64,000 nt of DNA from Pseudoduganella guangdongensis (GCF_009857475.1 NZ_WWCJ01000008.1:186001-250000), one strand, 5' to 3'; positions 34,707 to 46,135 are shown, counted from the first letter of the stretch. The notes: a model not told the origin generated them from the letters alone. Made by a program: numbers and translations.

Positions 34707-36407
34707 ATGAACGTGCGCGAATTTAAGATAGGCACGCGGCTTGGTTTCGGTTTTGGGGTGATCCTGCTGATTTTGGTCGGCACGGTATTACTGACCAACG
34801 TGCTGAACTATCGCAACAAATCAGCCCTGATGACGGGCCTCGACCTGTCCGGCGCCAAGGAACTGCAGGCGCAGACCATGAAGAGCACCATGCTGGAAAC
34901 CGGCATCGCCATGCGCAATATCGGCTTGCAGTCGGACGTCAGCCTGATGCAGAAGGAAGAAGAGAAGGTCAAGGCGAGCCGCGCCCGCTACGACGCGGCG
35001 CGCGCCAAGCTGCAGAGCCTGGGCCTGGACGACGCCGAGAAGAAGGTGCTGAACGACATCGCCGCGCTGCAGACCGATGTGGACGCCGCTTTCAAGGAGG
35101 CGATGGGCCAGATCATGGCCTTCAACGCCGAGGGCGCGGCCAAGGTGATCGCCGGCCGTATCGACCCGCTTAACCAGCAGGCCCTGGCCTCGCTGAACAA
35201 GCTGGTGGAAATCCAGGAAAAAGCCATCGCCAAATTCAAGGAAGACTCCAACAAGGCCGACCGCACCCTGACCATGTGGATGGTGGTGCTGGCCGCGGTG
35301 GGCGTCGGCGTGGGCGTGCTGTGCGCCCTGGTCATCACCCGCTCCATCACCGGCCCGCTGTCGGGCGCGGTGGAAGTGGCGCAGAAAGTGGCGGCCGGCG
35401 AACTGACCTCGCAGGTGACGGTGGAAGGCAAGGACGAAACCTCCGAGCTGCTGCAGGCGCTGAAGGACATGAACGACAGCCTGGTGAAGACGGTCGGCCA
35501 GGTGCGCCTGGCGACCGACACCATCACCACCGCGTCGCAGGAAATCGCGACCGGCAATGCCGACCTGTCGGCGCGCACCGAATCGCAGGCCTCCTCGCTG
35601 GAGGAAACCGCGTCCTCGATGGAGAACCTGACTTCCACCGTGAAGCAGAACGCCGACAACGCGCGCCAGGCCAACCAGCTGGCGGTATCCGCCTCCTCGG
35701 TGGCGGTGAAGGGCGGCACGGTGGTGGCGCAGGTGGTCGATACCATGGGCTCGATCAAGGAGTCCTCCAGCAAGATCGTGGACATTATCGGCGTGATCGA
35801 CGGCATCGCCTTCCAGACCAACATCCTGGCGCTGAACGCCGCTGTTGAAGCGGCGCGCGCCGGCGAGCAGGGCCGCGGCTTCGCCGTGGTGGCGTCGGAA
35901 GTGCGCAACCTGGCGCAGCGCTCCGCCGCCGCCGCCAAGGAGATCAAGCACCTGATCGACGATTCGGTGACCAAGGTCGACAACGGCGGCCGCCTGGTCG
36001 ACGAAGCCGGCCAGACCATGGGCCTGATCGTGACCTCGATCAAGCAGGTGGCCGACATCATGGGCGAAATCACCGCCGCCACCCTGGAGCAGAGCCACGG
36101 CATTGAGGAAGTCAATGCCGCCATCGGCCAGATGGATGAAATGACGCAGCAAAATGCCGCCCTGGTGGAAGAAGCCGCCGCCGCCGCCGAATCGATGCAG
36201 GACCAGGCCACCAACCTGGCCCAGGCCGTGTCGATCTTCAAGCTGGCAGGCGATGAATTCGCCAAGCGCGCCGCCGCGCCGGTACGCAAGCCGAAAGCTG
36301 CCGCCCCGGCGCGCAGCACCGCCGTCGTGGCGGCGGCTGAACCCAAGCAGCCGCCGAAGAAGCTGGCCACAGCCGCGCCATCCGGCGACGACTGGGAAGA
36401 GTTTTAA
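34707..36407 (+). CDS. Methyl-accepting chemotaxis protein (Tar/Tsr type)
   Basis: 566 residues. TM1 (about 12-32) and TM2 (about 190-212) enclose a four-helix-bundle ligand domain; a HAMP domain and the signalling hairpin follow, with the tip [21 protein letters not shown]. Methylation-type Glu/Gln pairs are visible around [18 protein letters not shown]. The C-terminus DDWEEF resembles the NWETF tail that docks CheR and CheB in enteric receptors, after a Pro/Ala-rich flexible linker. It is the only receptor in the cluster. Confidence 0.95.
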   Translation: MNVREFKIGTRLGFGFGVILLILVGTVLLTNVLNYRNKSALMTGLDLSGAKELQAQTMKSTMLETGIAMRNIGLQSDVSLMQKEEEKVKASRARYDAARAKLQSLGLDDAEKKVLNDIAALQTDVDAAFKEAMGQIMAFNAEGAAKVIAGRIDPLNQQALASLNKLVEIQEKAIAKFKEDSNKADRTLTMWMVVLAAVGVGVGVLCALVITRSITGPLSGAVEVAQKVAAGELTSQVTVEGKDETSELLQALKDMNDSLVKTVGQVRLATDTITTASQEIATGNADLSARTESQASSLEETASSMENLTSTVKQNADNARQANQLAVSASSVAVKGGTVVAQVVDTMGSIKESSSKIVDIIGVIDGIAFQTNILALNAAVEAARAGEQGRGFAVVASEVRNLAQRSAAAAKEIKHLIDDSVTKVDNGGRLVDEAGQTMGLIVTSIKQVADIMGEITAATLEQSHGIEEVNAAIGQMDEMTQQNAALVEEAAAAAESMQDQATNLAQAVSIFKLAGDEFAKRAAAPVRKPKAAAPARSTAVVAAAEPKQPPKKLATAAPSGDDWEEF

Positions 36408-36433
36408 TGTAGTTCATAGCGGAGGCCACACAT

Positions 36434-37306
36434 ATGGCGCTGACCAGAGAGACCGTGAAAGAGTTTGACTTCAACGGCAAGGATTTTGAACGGGTCCGCG
36501 CAATGATTTACAAGCGGGCCGGCATTGCGCTGGCCGATAGCAAGCAGGAAATGGTATACAGCCGGCTGGCGCGACGCTTGCGCGCCACCGGCATCACCAC
36601 CTTCGTGCGTTACCTGGACGACCTGGAAGCAGGGCGCCTGGGCAACGGCGAATGGGAGGCGTTCACCAACGCACTGACGACCAACCTGACGTCGTTTTTC
36701 CGCGAATCACACCACTTCCCCCTGCTGGCCGAGCATATCAAGGCGCGGCGCGGGGAACCGATCAACATTTGGTGCTCCGCCAGTTCCACCGGCGAAGAAC
36801 CGTATTCGATTGCCATCACCTGCTGCGAAGCGTTCAACACGCTGACGCCGCCGGTGCATATCCTGGCCACCGACATCGACACCAATGTGCTGGCCACGGC
36901 TGCCAACGGGGTCTACCCTATGGAGCGCATCGAGAAGCTGTCGGCCGAGCAGCAGCGCCGCTTCTTCATGAAGGGGCGCGGCGCCAACGAAGGCATGGCC
37001 CGCGTGCGGCAGGAGCTGCGCCAGCTGATCACCTACCGGCAGCTCAACCTGCTGGACGAGAAATGGGACATCCGCCCCGGCTTTGACATTATCTTCTGCC
37101 GCAATGTGATGATCTATTTCGACAAAGACACGCAACGCAAGATCCTCAAGCGCTTCGTGCCTTTGATGAAACCGGACGCCCTGCTGTTTGCCGGGCACTC
37201 GGAAAACTTCCTTTACGTGTCGGACGCTTTGAAGTTGCGTGGCAAGACCGTTTATGAGCTGGACGAGCGCAAGCTTGGTGCCGGCCACGCAGCAGCACAA
37301 CGATAG
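36434..37306 (+). CDS. cheR: Chemotaxis protein methyltransferase CheR
   Basis: 290 residues. The N-terminal helical domain has GIALADSKQEMVYSRLARRL, and the SAM-binding domain has INIWCSASSTGEEPYS, ILATDIDTNVL and GFDIIFCRNVMIYF. It methylates receptor glutamates during adaptation. It follows the receptor gene by 26 bp and precedes cheD by 10 bp. The second in-frame stretch of the product is of normal length, with a short basic C-terminal tail. Confidence 0.97.
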   Translation: MALTRETVKEFDFNGKDFERVRAMIYKRAGIALADSKQEMVYSRLARRLRATGITTFVRYLDDLEAGRLGNGEWEAFTNALTTNLTSFFRESHHFPLLAEHIKARRGEPINIWCSASSTGEEPYSIAITCCEAFNTLTPPVHILATDIDTNVLATAANGVYPMERIEKLSAEQQRRFFMKGRGANEGMARVRQELRQLITYRQLNLLDEKWDIRPGFDIIFCRNVMIYFDKDTQRKILKRFVPLMKPDALLFAGHSENFLYVSDALKLRGKTVYELDERKLGAGHAAAQR

Positions 37307-37316
37307 TGAGCATGAC

Positions 37317-37916
37317 ATGGACAAAGAACATTTCGCCACCAACGTCTACTACGACCGGACGTTCGACTGCGAGGCGGCCAAGATCCTGCCGGGTGAGTAC
37401 TACTACACCCACAAGGAGATGCTGATCGTGACCGTGCTCGGGTCCTGCGTGTCGGCCTGCATCCGCGACCGCGTGACGGGGGTGGGGGGCATGAACCACT
37501 TCATGCTGCCGGACGGCGGCTCGGACGCCGGCAGCCCGGTGTCGGCCTCGGCCCGCTACGGCACCTATGCCATGGAAGTGCTGATCAACGATTTGCTGAA
37601 AGCCGGCGCCCGGCGCGAGAACCTGGAAGCCAAGGTATTCGGCGGCGGCGCCGTGCTGAAGGGCTTTACCGCCATCAACGTCGGCGAGCGCAACGCCGCC
37701 TTCGTGCAGACCTTCCTGAAGAACGAGAAGATCCGCATCGTGGCCGAAGACCTCAATGATATATACCCGCGCAAGGTCTATTTCTTCCCGCGCACCGGCA
37801 AGGTGCTCGTGAAAAAACTGATGCAAACCCATAACGACACCTTGGCGCAACGTGAAAACGAATACGCCAGCCGCCTCAAATCCAAACCGGTGGCGGGCGA
37901 AGTCGAGCTGTTCTAA
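37317..37916 (+). CDS. cheD: Chemoreceptor glutamine deamidase CheD
   Basis: 199 residues from the ATG at 37317. The catalytic Cys lies in VTVLGSCVSACIRD, His in GGMNHFMLP and Thr in ARYGTYAMEVLIN, the CheD triad. It deamidates receptor glutamines to glutamates and can bind other Che phosphatases. The C-terminus ends GEVELF, much like the CheZ-like protein's GDIELF. The same frame is open upstream inside cheR, but those starts lack a ribosome site. Confidence 0.96.
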   Translation: MDKEHFATNVYYDRTFDCEAAKILPGEYYYTHKEMLIVTVLGSCVSACIRDRVTGVGGMNHFMLPDGGSDAGSPVSASARYGTYAMEVLINDLLKAGARRENLEAKVFGGGAVLKGFTAINVGERNAAFVQTFLKNEKIRIVAEDLNDIYPRKVYFFPRTGKVLVKKLMQTHNDTLAQRENEYASRLKSKPVAGEVELF

Positions 37917-37945
37917 GAAACTAGGTAAGAAACCAGGTAAGCCAA

Positions 37946-39025
37946 ATGAACAAGATCAAAGTCCTGATTTGCGACGATTCGGCGCTGATCCGCAGCGTGA
38001 TGAGCGAAATCATCAAGAGCCAGCCCGACATGGAGGTGGTGGGCGTGGCGCCCGACCCGCTGGTGGCGCGCGAGCTGATCAAGCAAACCAATCCCGACGT
38101 CCTGACGCTGGACGTCGAGATGCCGAAGATGGACGGCCTCGACTTCCTCGAGCGCCTGATGCGCCTGCGCCCGATGCCGGTGGTGATGGTGTCCTCGCTG
38201 ACCGAGCGCGGTTCCGAAATCACCCTGCGCGCGCTGGAGCTGGGCGCGGTCGACTTCGTCACCAAGCCCAAGATCTCGATCCAGAGCGGCATGCGCGAGT
38301 ACACCGAGCTGATCGCCGACAAGATCCGCGCCGCCGCCAAGGCCAAGGTGCGGGCGCGCACCCTGCCGGCCGCCGGCACGGCCGGGGAGGGCAGCGTGGC
38401 GCTGCCGCAATTACGGAATCCGCTGATGTCTTCGGAAAAACTGATTATTGTCGGGGCCTCGACGGGCGGCACGGAAGCCATCCGCGAATTCCTGATGCAA
38501 ATGCCGTCGGACTGCCCCGGCATCCTGATTACGCAACACATGCCGGAAGGCTTCACCAAGTCCTTCGCCAAGCGCCTGGACTCGCTGTGCAAGATTTCCG
38601 TGGTCGAGTCGCAAGGCAATGAGCGGGTGCTGCCGGGCCACGCCTACATCGCCCCCGGCCATTCCCACCTGCTGCTGGCCCGCTCCGGCGCCAACTACAT
38701 GACCAAACTGGACCAGGGCGAGCCGGTCAACCGGCACCGCCCGTCGGTCGATGTGCTGTTCCGTTCCGCTGCGCAAAACGCCGGTAAAAACGCGGTTGGG
38801 GTTATCCTGACCGGCATGGGCAAGGATGGCGCGGTCGGCATGCTGGAGATGAAGAACGCCGGAGCGTATAATTTCGCGCAGGACGAAGCCAGCTGCGTGG
38901 TGTTCGGCATGCCGCGCGAGGCAATTGCCGTCGGTGCCACGCACGAAGTCGGCGCATTGCAAGCGCTGCCGGGCATGGTTCTGGGCTATCTGGCCCAGCA
39001 CGGCTCGCGCGCACTGCGTGTTTGA
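37946..39025 (+). CDS. cheB: Chemotaxis methylesterase/response regulator CheB
   Basis: 359 residues. Receiver domain with [11 protein letters not shown] and phospho-acceptor D56 in VLTLDVEMP; methylesterase domain with the catalytic Ser in [13 protein letters not shown], His in [10 protein letters not shown] and Asp in [13 protein letters not shown]. It removes methyl groups from receptors once phosphorylated by CheA. It completes the cheR-cheD-cheB adaptation set and lies 29 bp after cheD, in a gap with a short direct repeat (GAAACTAGGTAA, GAAACCAGGTAA). Confidence 0.97.
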   Translation: MNKIKVLICDDSALIRSVMSEIIKSQPDMEVVGVAPDPLVARELIKQTNPDVLTLDVEMPKMDGLDFLERLMRLRPMPVVMVSSLTERGSEITLRALELGAVDFVTKPKISIQSGMREYTELIADKIRAAAKAKVRARTLPAAGTAGEGSVALPQLRNPLMSSEKLIIVGASTGGTEAIREFLMQMPSDCPGILITQHMPEGFTKSFAKRLDSLCKISVVESQGNERVLPGHAYIAPGHSHLLLARSGANYMTKLDQGEPVNRHRPSVDVLFRSAAQNAGKNAVGVILTGMGKDGAVGMLEMKNAGAYNFAQDEASCVVFGMPREAIAVGATHEVGALQALPGMVLGYLAQHGSRALRV

Positions 39026-39146
39026 CGGGATTGATACGGTTTTGGGGTAGTTTGTTCGCCTTGGAGCAACGAAAATGCTATCCTACAACTTGCTGGGAAC
39101 ACCACTTTAATTAATAACCGCGTAAGTAGAAACAACGGAGCAATTC

Positions 39147-39536
39147 ATGGCTGATCCAAAGATGAAATTTTTGGTTGTTGACGATTTTTCGACGATGCGT
39201 CGCATCGTACGAAATCTCTTGAAGGAACTGGGTTATGCCAACGTGGACGAGGCAGAAGACGGCGTGATGGCGCTGGCCAAACTGCGCGCGGAGCAATTCG
39301 ACTTCGTGGTCTCCGACTGGAACATGCCGAATATGGATGGCCTGACCATGCTGCAGAACATTCGTGCCGACCCGGCACTGGCCAAACTGCCGGTGCTGAT
39401 GGTGACCGCCGAGGCGAAAAAGGAAAACATCATCGCGGCTGCGCAAGCAGGCGCCAACGGCTATGTGGTGAAACCGTTCACCGCCGCCACCCTGGACGAA
39501 AAGCTGAACAAGATCTTCGAGAAACTCGGGGCTTGA
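39147..39536 (+). CDS. cheY: Chemotaxis response regulator CheY (second copy)
   Basis: 129 residues, very close to E. coli CheY in pattern: [23 protein letters not shown], phospho-acceptor D57 in [12 protein letters not shown], Thr in [13 protein letters not shown] and Lys in GYVVKPFTA. It is therefore the likely motor-binding CheY. A 121-bp gap separates it from cheB. In many betaproteobacteria cheZ follows this gene; here a hairpin and an EAL/HDOD gene follow instead. Confidence 0.97.
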   Translation: MADPKMKFLVVDDFSTMRRIVRNLLKELGYANVDEAEDGVMALAKLRAEQFDFVVSDWNMPNMDGLTMLQNIRADPALAKLPVLMVTAEAKKENIIAAAQAGANGYVVKPFTAATLDEKLNKIFEKLGA

Positions 39537-39555
39537 TCCGGCCGCCTCATCCTGT

Positions 39556-39586
39556 CGGGCCGGCCGCTTGGGCGGCTGGCCCGTTT
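39556..39586 (+). terminator. Hairpin terminator after the chemotaxis operon
   Basis: A 12-bp stem CGGGCCGGCCGC (39556-39567) and GCGGCTGGCCCG (39572-39583) with one G-T wobble and loop TTGG, followed by only TTT. It lies 20 bp after the second cheY stop, so it is a plausible but weak terminator. Confidence 0.6.
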
Positions 39587-39648
39587 GCACTCACCGGCGG
39601 CAGCCATGACCGCCGCTGCTCTATCCTGAGCCACGCATAAGACCACGT

Positions 39649-40860
39649 ATGCATCAGACACACTTCCTGGTTCGCGAACCCTTGCTCGATCCCGAGCAAC
39701 GCGTGGTCGGTTACGAACTTACCTGGCAGCAGGAAACTGCCACCCACGTCCCCTCGCTGGCCGAGCTGGAAGACCTGGTCGGCTTTGTTGCCGGGCAGGT
39801 GAACCATCCCGACCACGGCTGGCTGCTCAAGCAAAAGACCCTGTTCCTGCAGGCTGTGCCGGGCATGCTGTCCACCGATTCCCTGTTCGACATGCCGCCC
39901 GAGCATACGGTGCTGTCGATCAAGACCTCCGAACTGGCCAACCCGACCACCCTGGCCGCCGTGCAGGGCCTGCGCGCGGGCGGTGTCGGCATCCTGCTGC
40001 GCGATGCCGACCTGGCGCGCGTCGGCAGCCGCCTGGGCACGATTTGCTCCTACGTGGAAGTGCGCTTCACCGGGGCCGACGTGGCAGCGCAGGCGCGCAC
40101 CTATTCGCAGCTGAAAACGTCGAACATCCGCATGGTGGGCCGCCCGGTCAGCACCTGGGCCGATTTTGACGCCTGCGCCGCGCTGGGGCTGGATGCCTTT
40201 GTCGGCAAACTGCACCTGACGCCGCGTCCCGGCTCGGAAGGCGCCGGCCTGAACCCGTCGCAAACCATCATCCTGCAGCTGATGCAGATGGTGAACGCGA
40301 ATGCCGATGTGGTGCAGATCGAAAATGTGCTCAAGCGCGACGCCGCCCTGTCCTACAAGCTGCTGCGCTATATCAACTCCGCCGGCTTTGGCGCCGGGCG
40401 CGAAGTGCAATCGCTGAAGCAAGCGATCCAGTTGCTGGGTTACCAGCCGATGTACCGCTGGCTGACCCTGTTGCTGGCGACCGCCTCCACCTCCGGCTTC
40501 TCGCCGGTGCTGCTGGAGACCGCCGTGGTACGCGGCCGCCTGGCCGAACTGCTGGGCCAGAAAGCCCTGGGCAAGGCCGACGCCGAGAATATTTTCGTTG
40601 CCGGCATGTTCTCGCTGCTCGACCGCCTGCTGGGTATCCCGATGAAAGAGGTGCTGGAAACGATCCAGCTGAACGAAGAAGTGGTGAAAGCCCTGCTGAC
40701 GCGCGGCGGCAAATACGGCCCCTTCCTCGCCCTGGCCGAAGCTTGCGAGCTGAACAGCAACCTGGTCAGCAGCCTGGCCGGCACCCTGTCGCTGACCCCC
40801 GAAGACGTCAACAAAGCCCACCTCTCCGCCCTGGCCTGGACCCAGAGCGTCACCACTTAA
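39649..40860 (+). CDS. EAL/HDOD signalling protein (YuxH-like) with degenerate EAL domain
   Basis: 403 residues. The N-terminal half keeps only the outline of an EAL domain (FLVREPLLDPEQRVVGYELTW): the metal-binding and catalytic motifs such as DDFG are missing, so it should not cleave c-di-GMP. The C-terminal HDOD domain begins near 200 (QLMQMVNANADVVQIENVLKR) and includes YKLLRYINSAGFG. Proteins of this kind act as c-di-GMP-linked or protein-binding regulators of motility. It ends 3 bp before a long palindrome that separates it from convergent panC. Confidence 0.88.
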   Translation: MHQTHFLVREPLLDPEQRVVGYELTWQQETATHVPSLAELEDLVGFVAGQVNHPDHGWLLKQKTLFLQAVPGMLSTDSLFDMPPEHTVLSIKTSELANPTTLAAVQGLRAGGVGILLRDADLARVGSRLGTICSYVEVRFTGADVAAQARTYSQLKTSNIRMVGRPVSTWADFDACAALGLDAFVGKLHLTPRPGSEGAGLNPSQTIILQLMQMVNANADVVQIENVLKRDAALSYKLLRYINSAGFGAGREVQSLKQAIQLLGYQPMYRWLTLLLATASTSGFSPVLLETAVVRGRLAELLGQKALGKADAENIFVAGMFSLLDRLLGIPMKEVLETIQLNEEVVKALLTRGGKYGPFLALAEACELNSNLVSSLAGTLSLTPEDVNKAHLSALAWTQSVTT

Positions 40861-40863
40861 AAA

Positions 40864-40934
40864 AAATGTCCGTCCTGGGGTCAGGAAGAAAAGTGGACAT
40901 TGTCCACTTTTCTTCCTGACCCCAGGATGGACAT

Positions 40935-40936
<2 letters not shown>
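40864..40936. repeat. Long near-perfect palindrome between convergent genes
   Basis: Two 36-bp arms (40864-40899 and 40901-40936) separated by one base, with a single mismatch that can form a G-T wobble. The arms contain CCTGGGGTCAGGAAG and AAGTGGACA. It fills the whole space between the EAL/HDOD gene and panC and overlaps two bases of the panC stop codon. It could end transcription from both sides. Confidence 0.93.
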
Positions 40937-42697
<1,761 letters not shown>

Positions 42698-42717
42698 GCT
42701 GTGTGCCGTCCCGGCGT

Positions 42718-42927
42718 TTATACCTTGTTCTGGTACACGTAAGCCTGTTGCTTGACGGCGGAAGCCTTGTTACGGGCTTGCTCGTCCAGCGTCGTCACCG
42801 GCTTGTCCCACAGGATGGCGCGGCCGGCTTGCTGGCCTGCCTCGATTTGCGGGTTCTTTGCCTTCAGTTCCTTGATGAACAAGGAATGGTCGGATTCGTA
42901 TTTATGATTCTGCTTGAGGAATTTCAT
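42718..42927 (-). CDS. DUF3460 family protein
   Basis: 69 residues from the ATG at 42927: MKFLKQNHKYESDHSLFIKEL, then GRAILWDKP and DEQARNKASAVKQQAYVYQ, the DUF3460 pattern. The function is unknown. An in-frame ATG at 42960 would add 11 residues (MSVAEPCYFQD) that do not look like the family; it cannot be excluded because AAGG precedes it. The gene lies 20 bp before scpA on the same strand. Confidence 0.85.
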   Translation of the reverse strand: MKFLKQNHKYESDHSLFIKELKAKNPQIEAGQQAGRAILWDKPVTTLDEQARNKASAVKQQAYVYQNKV

Positions 42928-42977
42928 ATCTTGAAAGTAACAGGGTTCAGCAACGGACATTTTAACGCCTTTTCTCG

Positions 42978-43985
42978 TCAGAAACGATGGCGAATGCCTG
43001 CAACATAAGTATTTCCCTTGCCGGCGTTGCTAATCTTGTCGTACATCACGATTGCGTATACATCGGTACGGGGCGACAGGTTGTAGTCGTAGCCCAGGGC
43101 GCCGGTGTCGCGGTGGAATTCGGGCACGCCCCTGGCGTCTTCGGTCATGCGCGACCAAGCCACCATCCAGCGCCCCAGGCCGCCGTGCGTGGGCACGGTG
43201 AATCCGGCTTGCACCGAGTGGCCATCGCGCTCGCTGACCTTGGTTTGGTGGTCGGTGTAGGAGGCGAATAGCTTGACCGATTTCAGGTCATACGAGGCGG
43301 CCGCCATATAGGTGCGCTGCGCCGGCGTGGCGGCGGCGATGCCGGGGCCGAAGCGGACGTTCTGCGCGCCCAGCGTGACGGCCAGCTCCTTGCCAACGTA
43401 CTTGGCAACGCCAGCCCAGTTGTTGTTATGCGCGCCGGCTTGTTCGCCCAGCGCATACTGGGCGATGAAGGTGGTGTCGTTGACCGGGTTGGAGGCGTAC
43501 TGGAGCGCGTTGCTCCAGCCAGTATCGCCCAGGGTGCCATTGCCGCCGGGCGCGGTGAAGACCTGGTTGATCAGGGGCGAGAAGCGGGTCGAGGGCCCGA
43601 ACGGGTTGATCTGGCCGGCGGCAATAAACAGGGGATTGCCGATGCGCCCCATGCGGACGGTGCCGAAACTGCCTGCCAGCCCGATGTTGGCGTTGCGCGA
43701 GAATAGCGGTTCGTTGGGGAAGCGGCCCGATTCGCCGGTATCGCCACGGAAGAAGCCTTCGATCTGGAACTGCGCTTTCATGCCGCCGCCCAGCGCCTCG
43801 CTGCCGGAAAAGCCATAGTAGGAGGTGATCAAGCCGCCGCTGTTGACGGCGCTGACGGCGATCGGGGCGCTGGCGGTGGCGGTGCGGCCGGCAAAGGCGT
43901 CCAGCACGCCGTAGATGGAAACCTGGGTTTGCGCCGATGCGGCGAGGGGAAGGGTGAGGGCGAGCGTCGGGAGCAGTCTGTTCAT
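42978..43985 (-). CDS. General bacterial porin (Gram-negative porin 4 family)
   Basis: 335 residues. A signal peptide (LALTLPLAASAQ) is followed by QVSIYGVLDAFAG, the usual first strand of betaproteobacterial trimeric porins. The region RNANIGLAGSFGTVRMGRIGNPLF corresponds to the strand before the constriction loop, and the last residues YVAGIRHRF end in the Phe needed for outer-membrane assembly. It allows diffusion of small hydrophilic solutes. It runs in the same direction as the DUF3460 gene but is probably its own unit. Confidence 0.94.
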   Translation of the reverse strand: MNRLLPTLALTLPLAASAQTQVSIYGVLDAFAGRTATASAPIAVSAVNSGGLITSYYGFSGSEALGGGMKAQFQIEGFFRGDTGESGRFPNEPLFSRNANIGLAGSFGTVRMGRIGNPLFIAAGQINPFGPSTRFSPLINQVFTAPGGNGTLGDTGWSNALQYASNPVNDTTFIAQYALGEQAGAHNNNWAGVAKYVGKELAVTLGAQNVRFGPGIAAATPAQRTYMAAASYDLKSVKLFASYTDHQTKVSERDGHSVQAGFTVPTHGGLGRWMVAWSRMTEDARGVPEFHRDTGALGYDYNLSPRTDVYAIVMYDKISNAGKGNTYVAGIRHRF

Positions 43986-44170
43986 GGATACCTTCTCTTA
44001 ATATTGTTGTTCAGGCCTCGTGCTGCGGCCCATTGTCACCCGCTGTCCGGGCGGCCGACAAGCAAAACTTCCCCCGCCGTGGGCATGCCGCCACGCCGGT
44101 TTGCCAGCGCACAGACTAAAGCCCGCGCGCGCGGCACAGTGGCGCCACCATTCACTTAAAGGAGGCTGTC

Positions 44171-44344
44171 ATGGCACAGAGCAAGCAATCGGGCACCCAG
44201 AACCGTCAGTCCGTGCAAACCGTGGCGTCGGACAAGACCGAGGACAAACGCAAAGGCAATACCAAGAATGAGCAGTCGCGCACCAAGGCCGGCAAGGACG
44301 AGGGCGCCGGCGGTGGCGCCAAGCAGAAGGCCAAGCGCGGCTAG
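44171..44344 (+). CDS. Small basic, disordered protein
   Basis: 57 residues, rich in Lys, Gln, Gly and Ser (starts MAQSKQSGTQNRQS and ends KQKAKRG), with no hydrophobic segment. A strong Shine-Dalgarno, AAAGGAGG, sits five bases before the ATG at 44171, which makes translation likely. I do not recognise a family; the composition resembles small stress or nucleic-acid-associated proteins. A hairpin (44369-44393) follows after 24 bp. Confidence 0.6.
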   Translation: MAQSKQSGTQNRQSVQTVASDKTEDKRKGNTKNEQSRTKAGKDEGAGGGAKQKAKRG

Positions 44345-44368
44345 CGCCTGGCAGCACCGGCAGGGATG

Positions 44369-44393
44369 GCCCGCTTAGCGTATGCTAGCGGGC
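44369..44393. repeat. Hairpin between the small basic gene and the EamA gene
   Basis: GCCCGC-T-TAGC (44369-44379) pairs with GCTAGCGGGC (44384-44393) over a GTAT loop, with one bulged T. It has no T-run. It covers the ATG at 44382, which argues for the next ATG (44397) as start of the EamA gene. Confidence 0.6.
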
Positions 44394-44396
44394 AAC

Positions 44397-45299
44397 ATGA
44401 AGACACGCACCGCCATCCTGCTGACGATTCCGCCCATGCTGTGGGCGGGCAACGCGATCGTGGGGCGGATGGTCGCGCACGATGTTCCGCCCATCCTGCT
44501 GAACTTCCTGCGCTGGGCTATTGCGCTGGCGCTGCTGCTGCCCCTGGCCGGACCGATCTTCCGCCGCGACAGTGCGGTGTGGCCGAACTGGCAACGTTTT
44601 GCCGTGCTGGGCTTGCTCGGCATCGGGCTCTACAACGCCCTGCAATACCTGGCTTTGCAGAGCTCAACGCCGATCAATGTGACCCTGGTGGCGTCCGGCA
44701 TGCCGGTCTGGATGATGCTGACTGGCTGGCTGTTTTTCGGCGTTGGGGTATCGCGCCGCCAGATTGCGGGCGCCGTGCTTTCAATTGCCGGGGTTGTGCT
44801 GGTATTGGCGCGCGGGGAATGGGCGCATTTATTGGAAATGCGCCTGGTGGCAGGCGATTTATTCATGATCCTGGCGACCATCGCCTGGTCTTTATATAGC
44901 TGGCTATTAACCCGCACTACCGGCCCGGCTGATATTCGCGCTAATTGGGCCAGCTTCCTGGCGGCGCAAGTGGGATTTGGCGTCGTTTGGTCCGGTGCAT
45001 TTGCTGCCGGGGAGGCGCTGATAGCGCCAGCCTCGATTAACTGGAGCTGGACATTGGTGGCGGCCCTGGCTTATGTGGCAGTGGGGCCGGCAATTATTGC
45101 ATTCCGCTGCTGGGGCGCCGGCGTGCAGCAAGCCGGGCCGGCCGTCGCCGCGTTTTTCGTAAATCTCACGCCTTTATTTACTGCGCTGTTTTCCTCGCTG
45201 ATTCTGGGCGAATCACCGCATGTTTATCATGCCCTGGCATTTATGCTGATTGTCGGCGGGATTATTATTTCCTCGGGCCGTGCGACAGCTCGTCGCTGA
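44397..45299 (+). CDS. EamA/DMT-family exporter
   Basis: 300 residues from the ATG at 44397, with ten membrane helices in two EamA repeats (ML-WAGNAIVGRMVAHDVPPI in the first; FMILATIAWSLYSWLLTR in the second). The family exports small metabolites such as amino acids. The ATG at 44382 is in frame but lies inside a hairpin. The second half uses more A/T-ending codons (TTA, ATT, AAT) than the first half and than most of the window. The following 1 kb shares this composition. Confidence 0.9.
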   Translation: MKTRTAILLTIPPMLWAGNAIVGRMVAHDVPPILLNFLRWAIALALLLPLAGPIFRRDSAVWPNWQRFAVLGLLGIGLYNALQYLALQSSTPINVTLVASGMPVWMMLTGWLFFGVGVSRRQIAGAVLSIAGVVLVLARGEWAHLLEMRLVAGDLFMILATIAWSLYSWLLTRTTGPADIRANWASFLAAQVGFGVVWSGAFAAGEALIAPASINWSWTLVAALAYVAVGPAIIAFRCWGAGVQQAGPAVAAFFVNLTPLFTALFSSLILGESPHVYHALAFMLIVGGIIISSGRATARR

Positions 45300-45346
45300 A
45301 TCTGTTAATTTTCATATTCAATTCACCGTTACGCCCGGAGGTTGCC

Positions 45347-45457
45347 ATGCGTTTCCTCACCCTTGCCGCGCTGGCCGCGGCCGTCCTGCTGACCGCCTGC
45401 CAGAAGCCGCCACCCAAGCCGCCCCAGCCCATCGCTACGAGCCAGCTGCTGGCCTGA
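45347..45457 (+). CDS. Very small lipoprotein
   Basis: 36 residues: MRFLTLAALAAAVLLTAC followed by QKPPPKPPQP and a short end. The lipobox LTAC places Cys at residue 18. CGGAGG lies five bases before the ATG at 45347. The 18-residue mature part is Pro/Lys-rich. No family was recognised; it could be an entericidin-like or spacer lipoprotein, or the remnant of a longer one. Confidence 0.55.
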   Translation: MRFLTLAALAAAVLLTACQKPPPKPPQPIATSQLLA

Positions 45458-45479
45458 ACGCGCCAATAGTTGGCGCGGA

Positions 45480-46135
45480 TCAGAACTCGACGGTGGCCGA
45501 AATGGTCGCGCTGCGCGGAGCGCCCGCGACCAGATAGCCCGAGCCCGGATAGCCGCCGGCCGAGGCCCAGTAATTGCGGTCGAAGACAATATCGAGGCGG
45601 GCGCGGAAGGTCACGTTGCGGTCGGCAATGCGCGTCGCATAATTGACGCCAAAATCAATGCGATTCCAGGACGGTAATTGCTGGGTATTGGTACCGTCGG
45701 CGAATTGTTTGGAGGTATAAACGGCACGGGCATTCAGGGATGGACCGGAAACTGCTTGAATATCCCATTCACCGCCGATATTCAGCTGGCTTTCCGGAAC
45801 GCCGATAACGTCATTGCCCTGGTTAATCGGTTCCGCCGTGCGGCGCTGTTTTGCGTCGAGTAATGTCAAACCTCCGAGCAGGCGCACGCCGCGCATTGGA
45901 TTGCCAAATACCGAGAATTCCAGGCCACGATTACGCTGTTCGCCGAATACGCCGAAAAGATTATTCTGCACATAGGCCGACGGCATGCCGGTGGAGAATG
46001 CGGCAGCACTGAATGCCAGGGCGCCGGTATCGAATTTCACACCCAGTTCTTTTTGACGCGAAATATAGGGCGAGAAAACTTCACCCTGGTTGGTAATGGC
46101 GGTGCTGGGTAGCGGATTGTATTCGTGGATTAAGC
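45480..46135 (-). pseudogene. C-terminal fragment of a TonB-dependent siderophore receptor
   Basis: About 215 codons are readable and the frame ends properly in a Phe (ISATVEF), with typical beta-barrel strands: GVKFDTGALAFSAAAF, NRGLEFSVFGNPMRGVRLLGG, LNARAVYTSKQF, FRARLDIVFDRNYW. Full receptors are about 700 residues; the plug domain and most of the barrel are absent. Upstream of about 46135 the frame runs antisense into an Ala-rich stretch that reads as a gene tail on the other strand, so the 5' part appears to have been lost. There is no start site. Confidence 0.8.
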
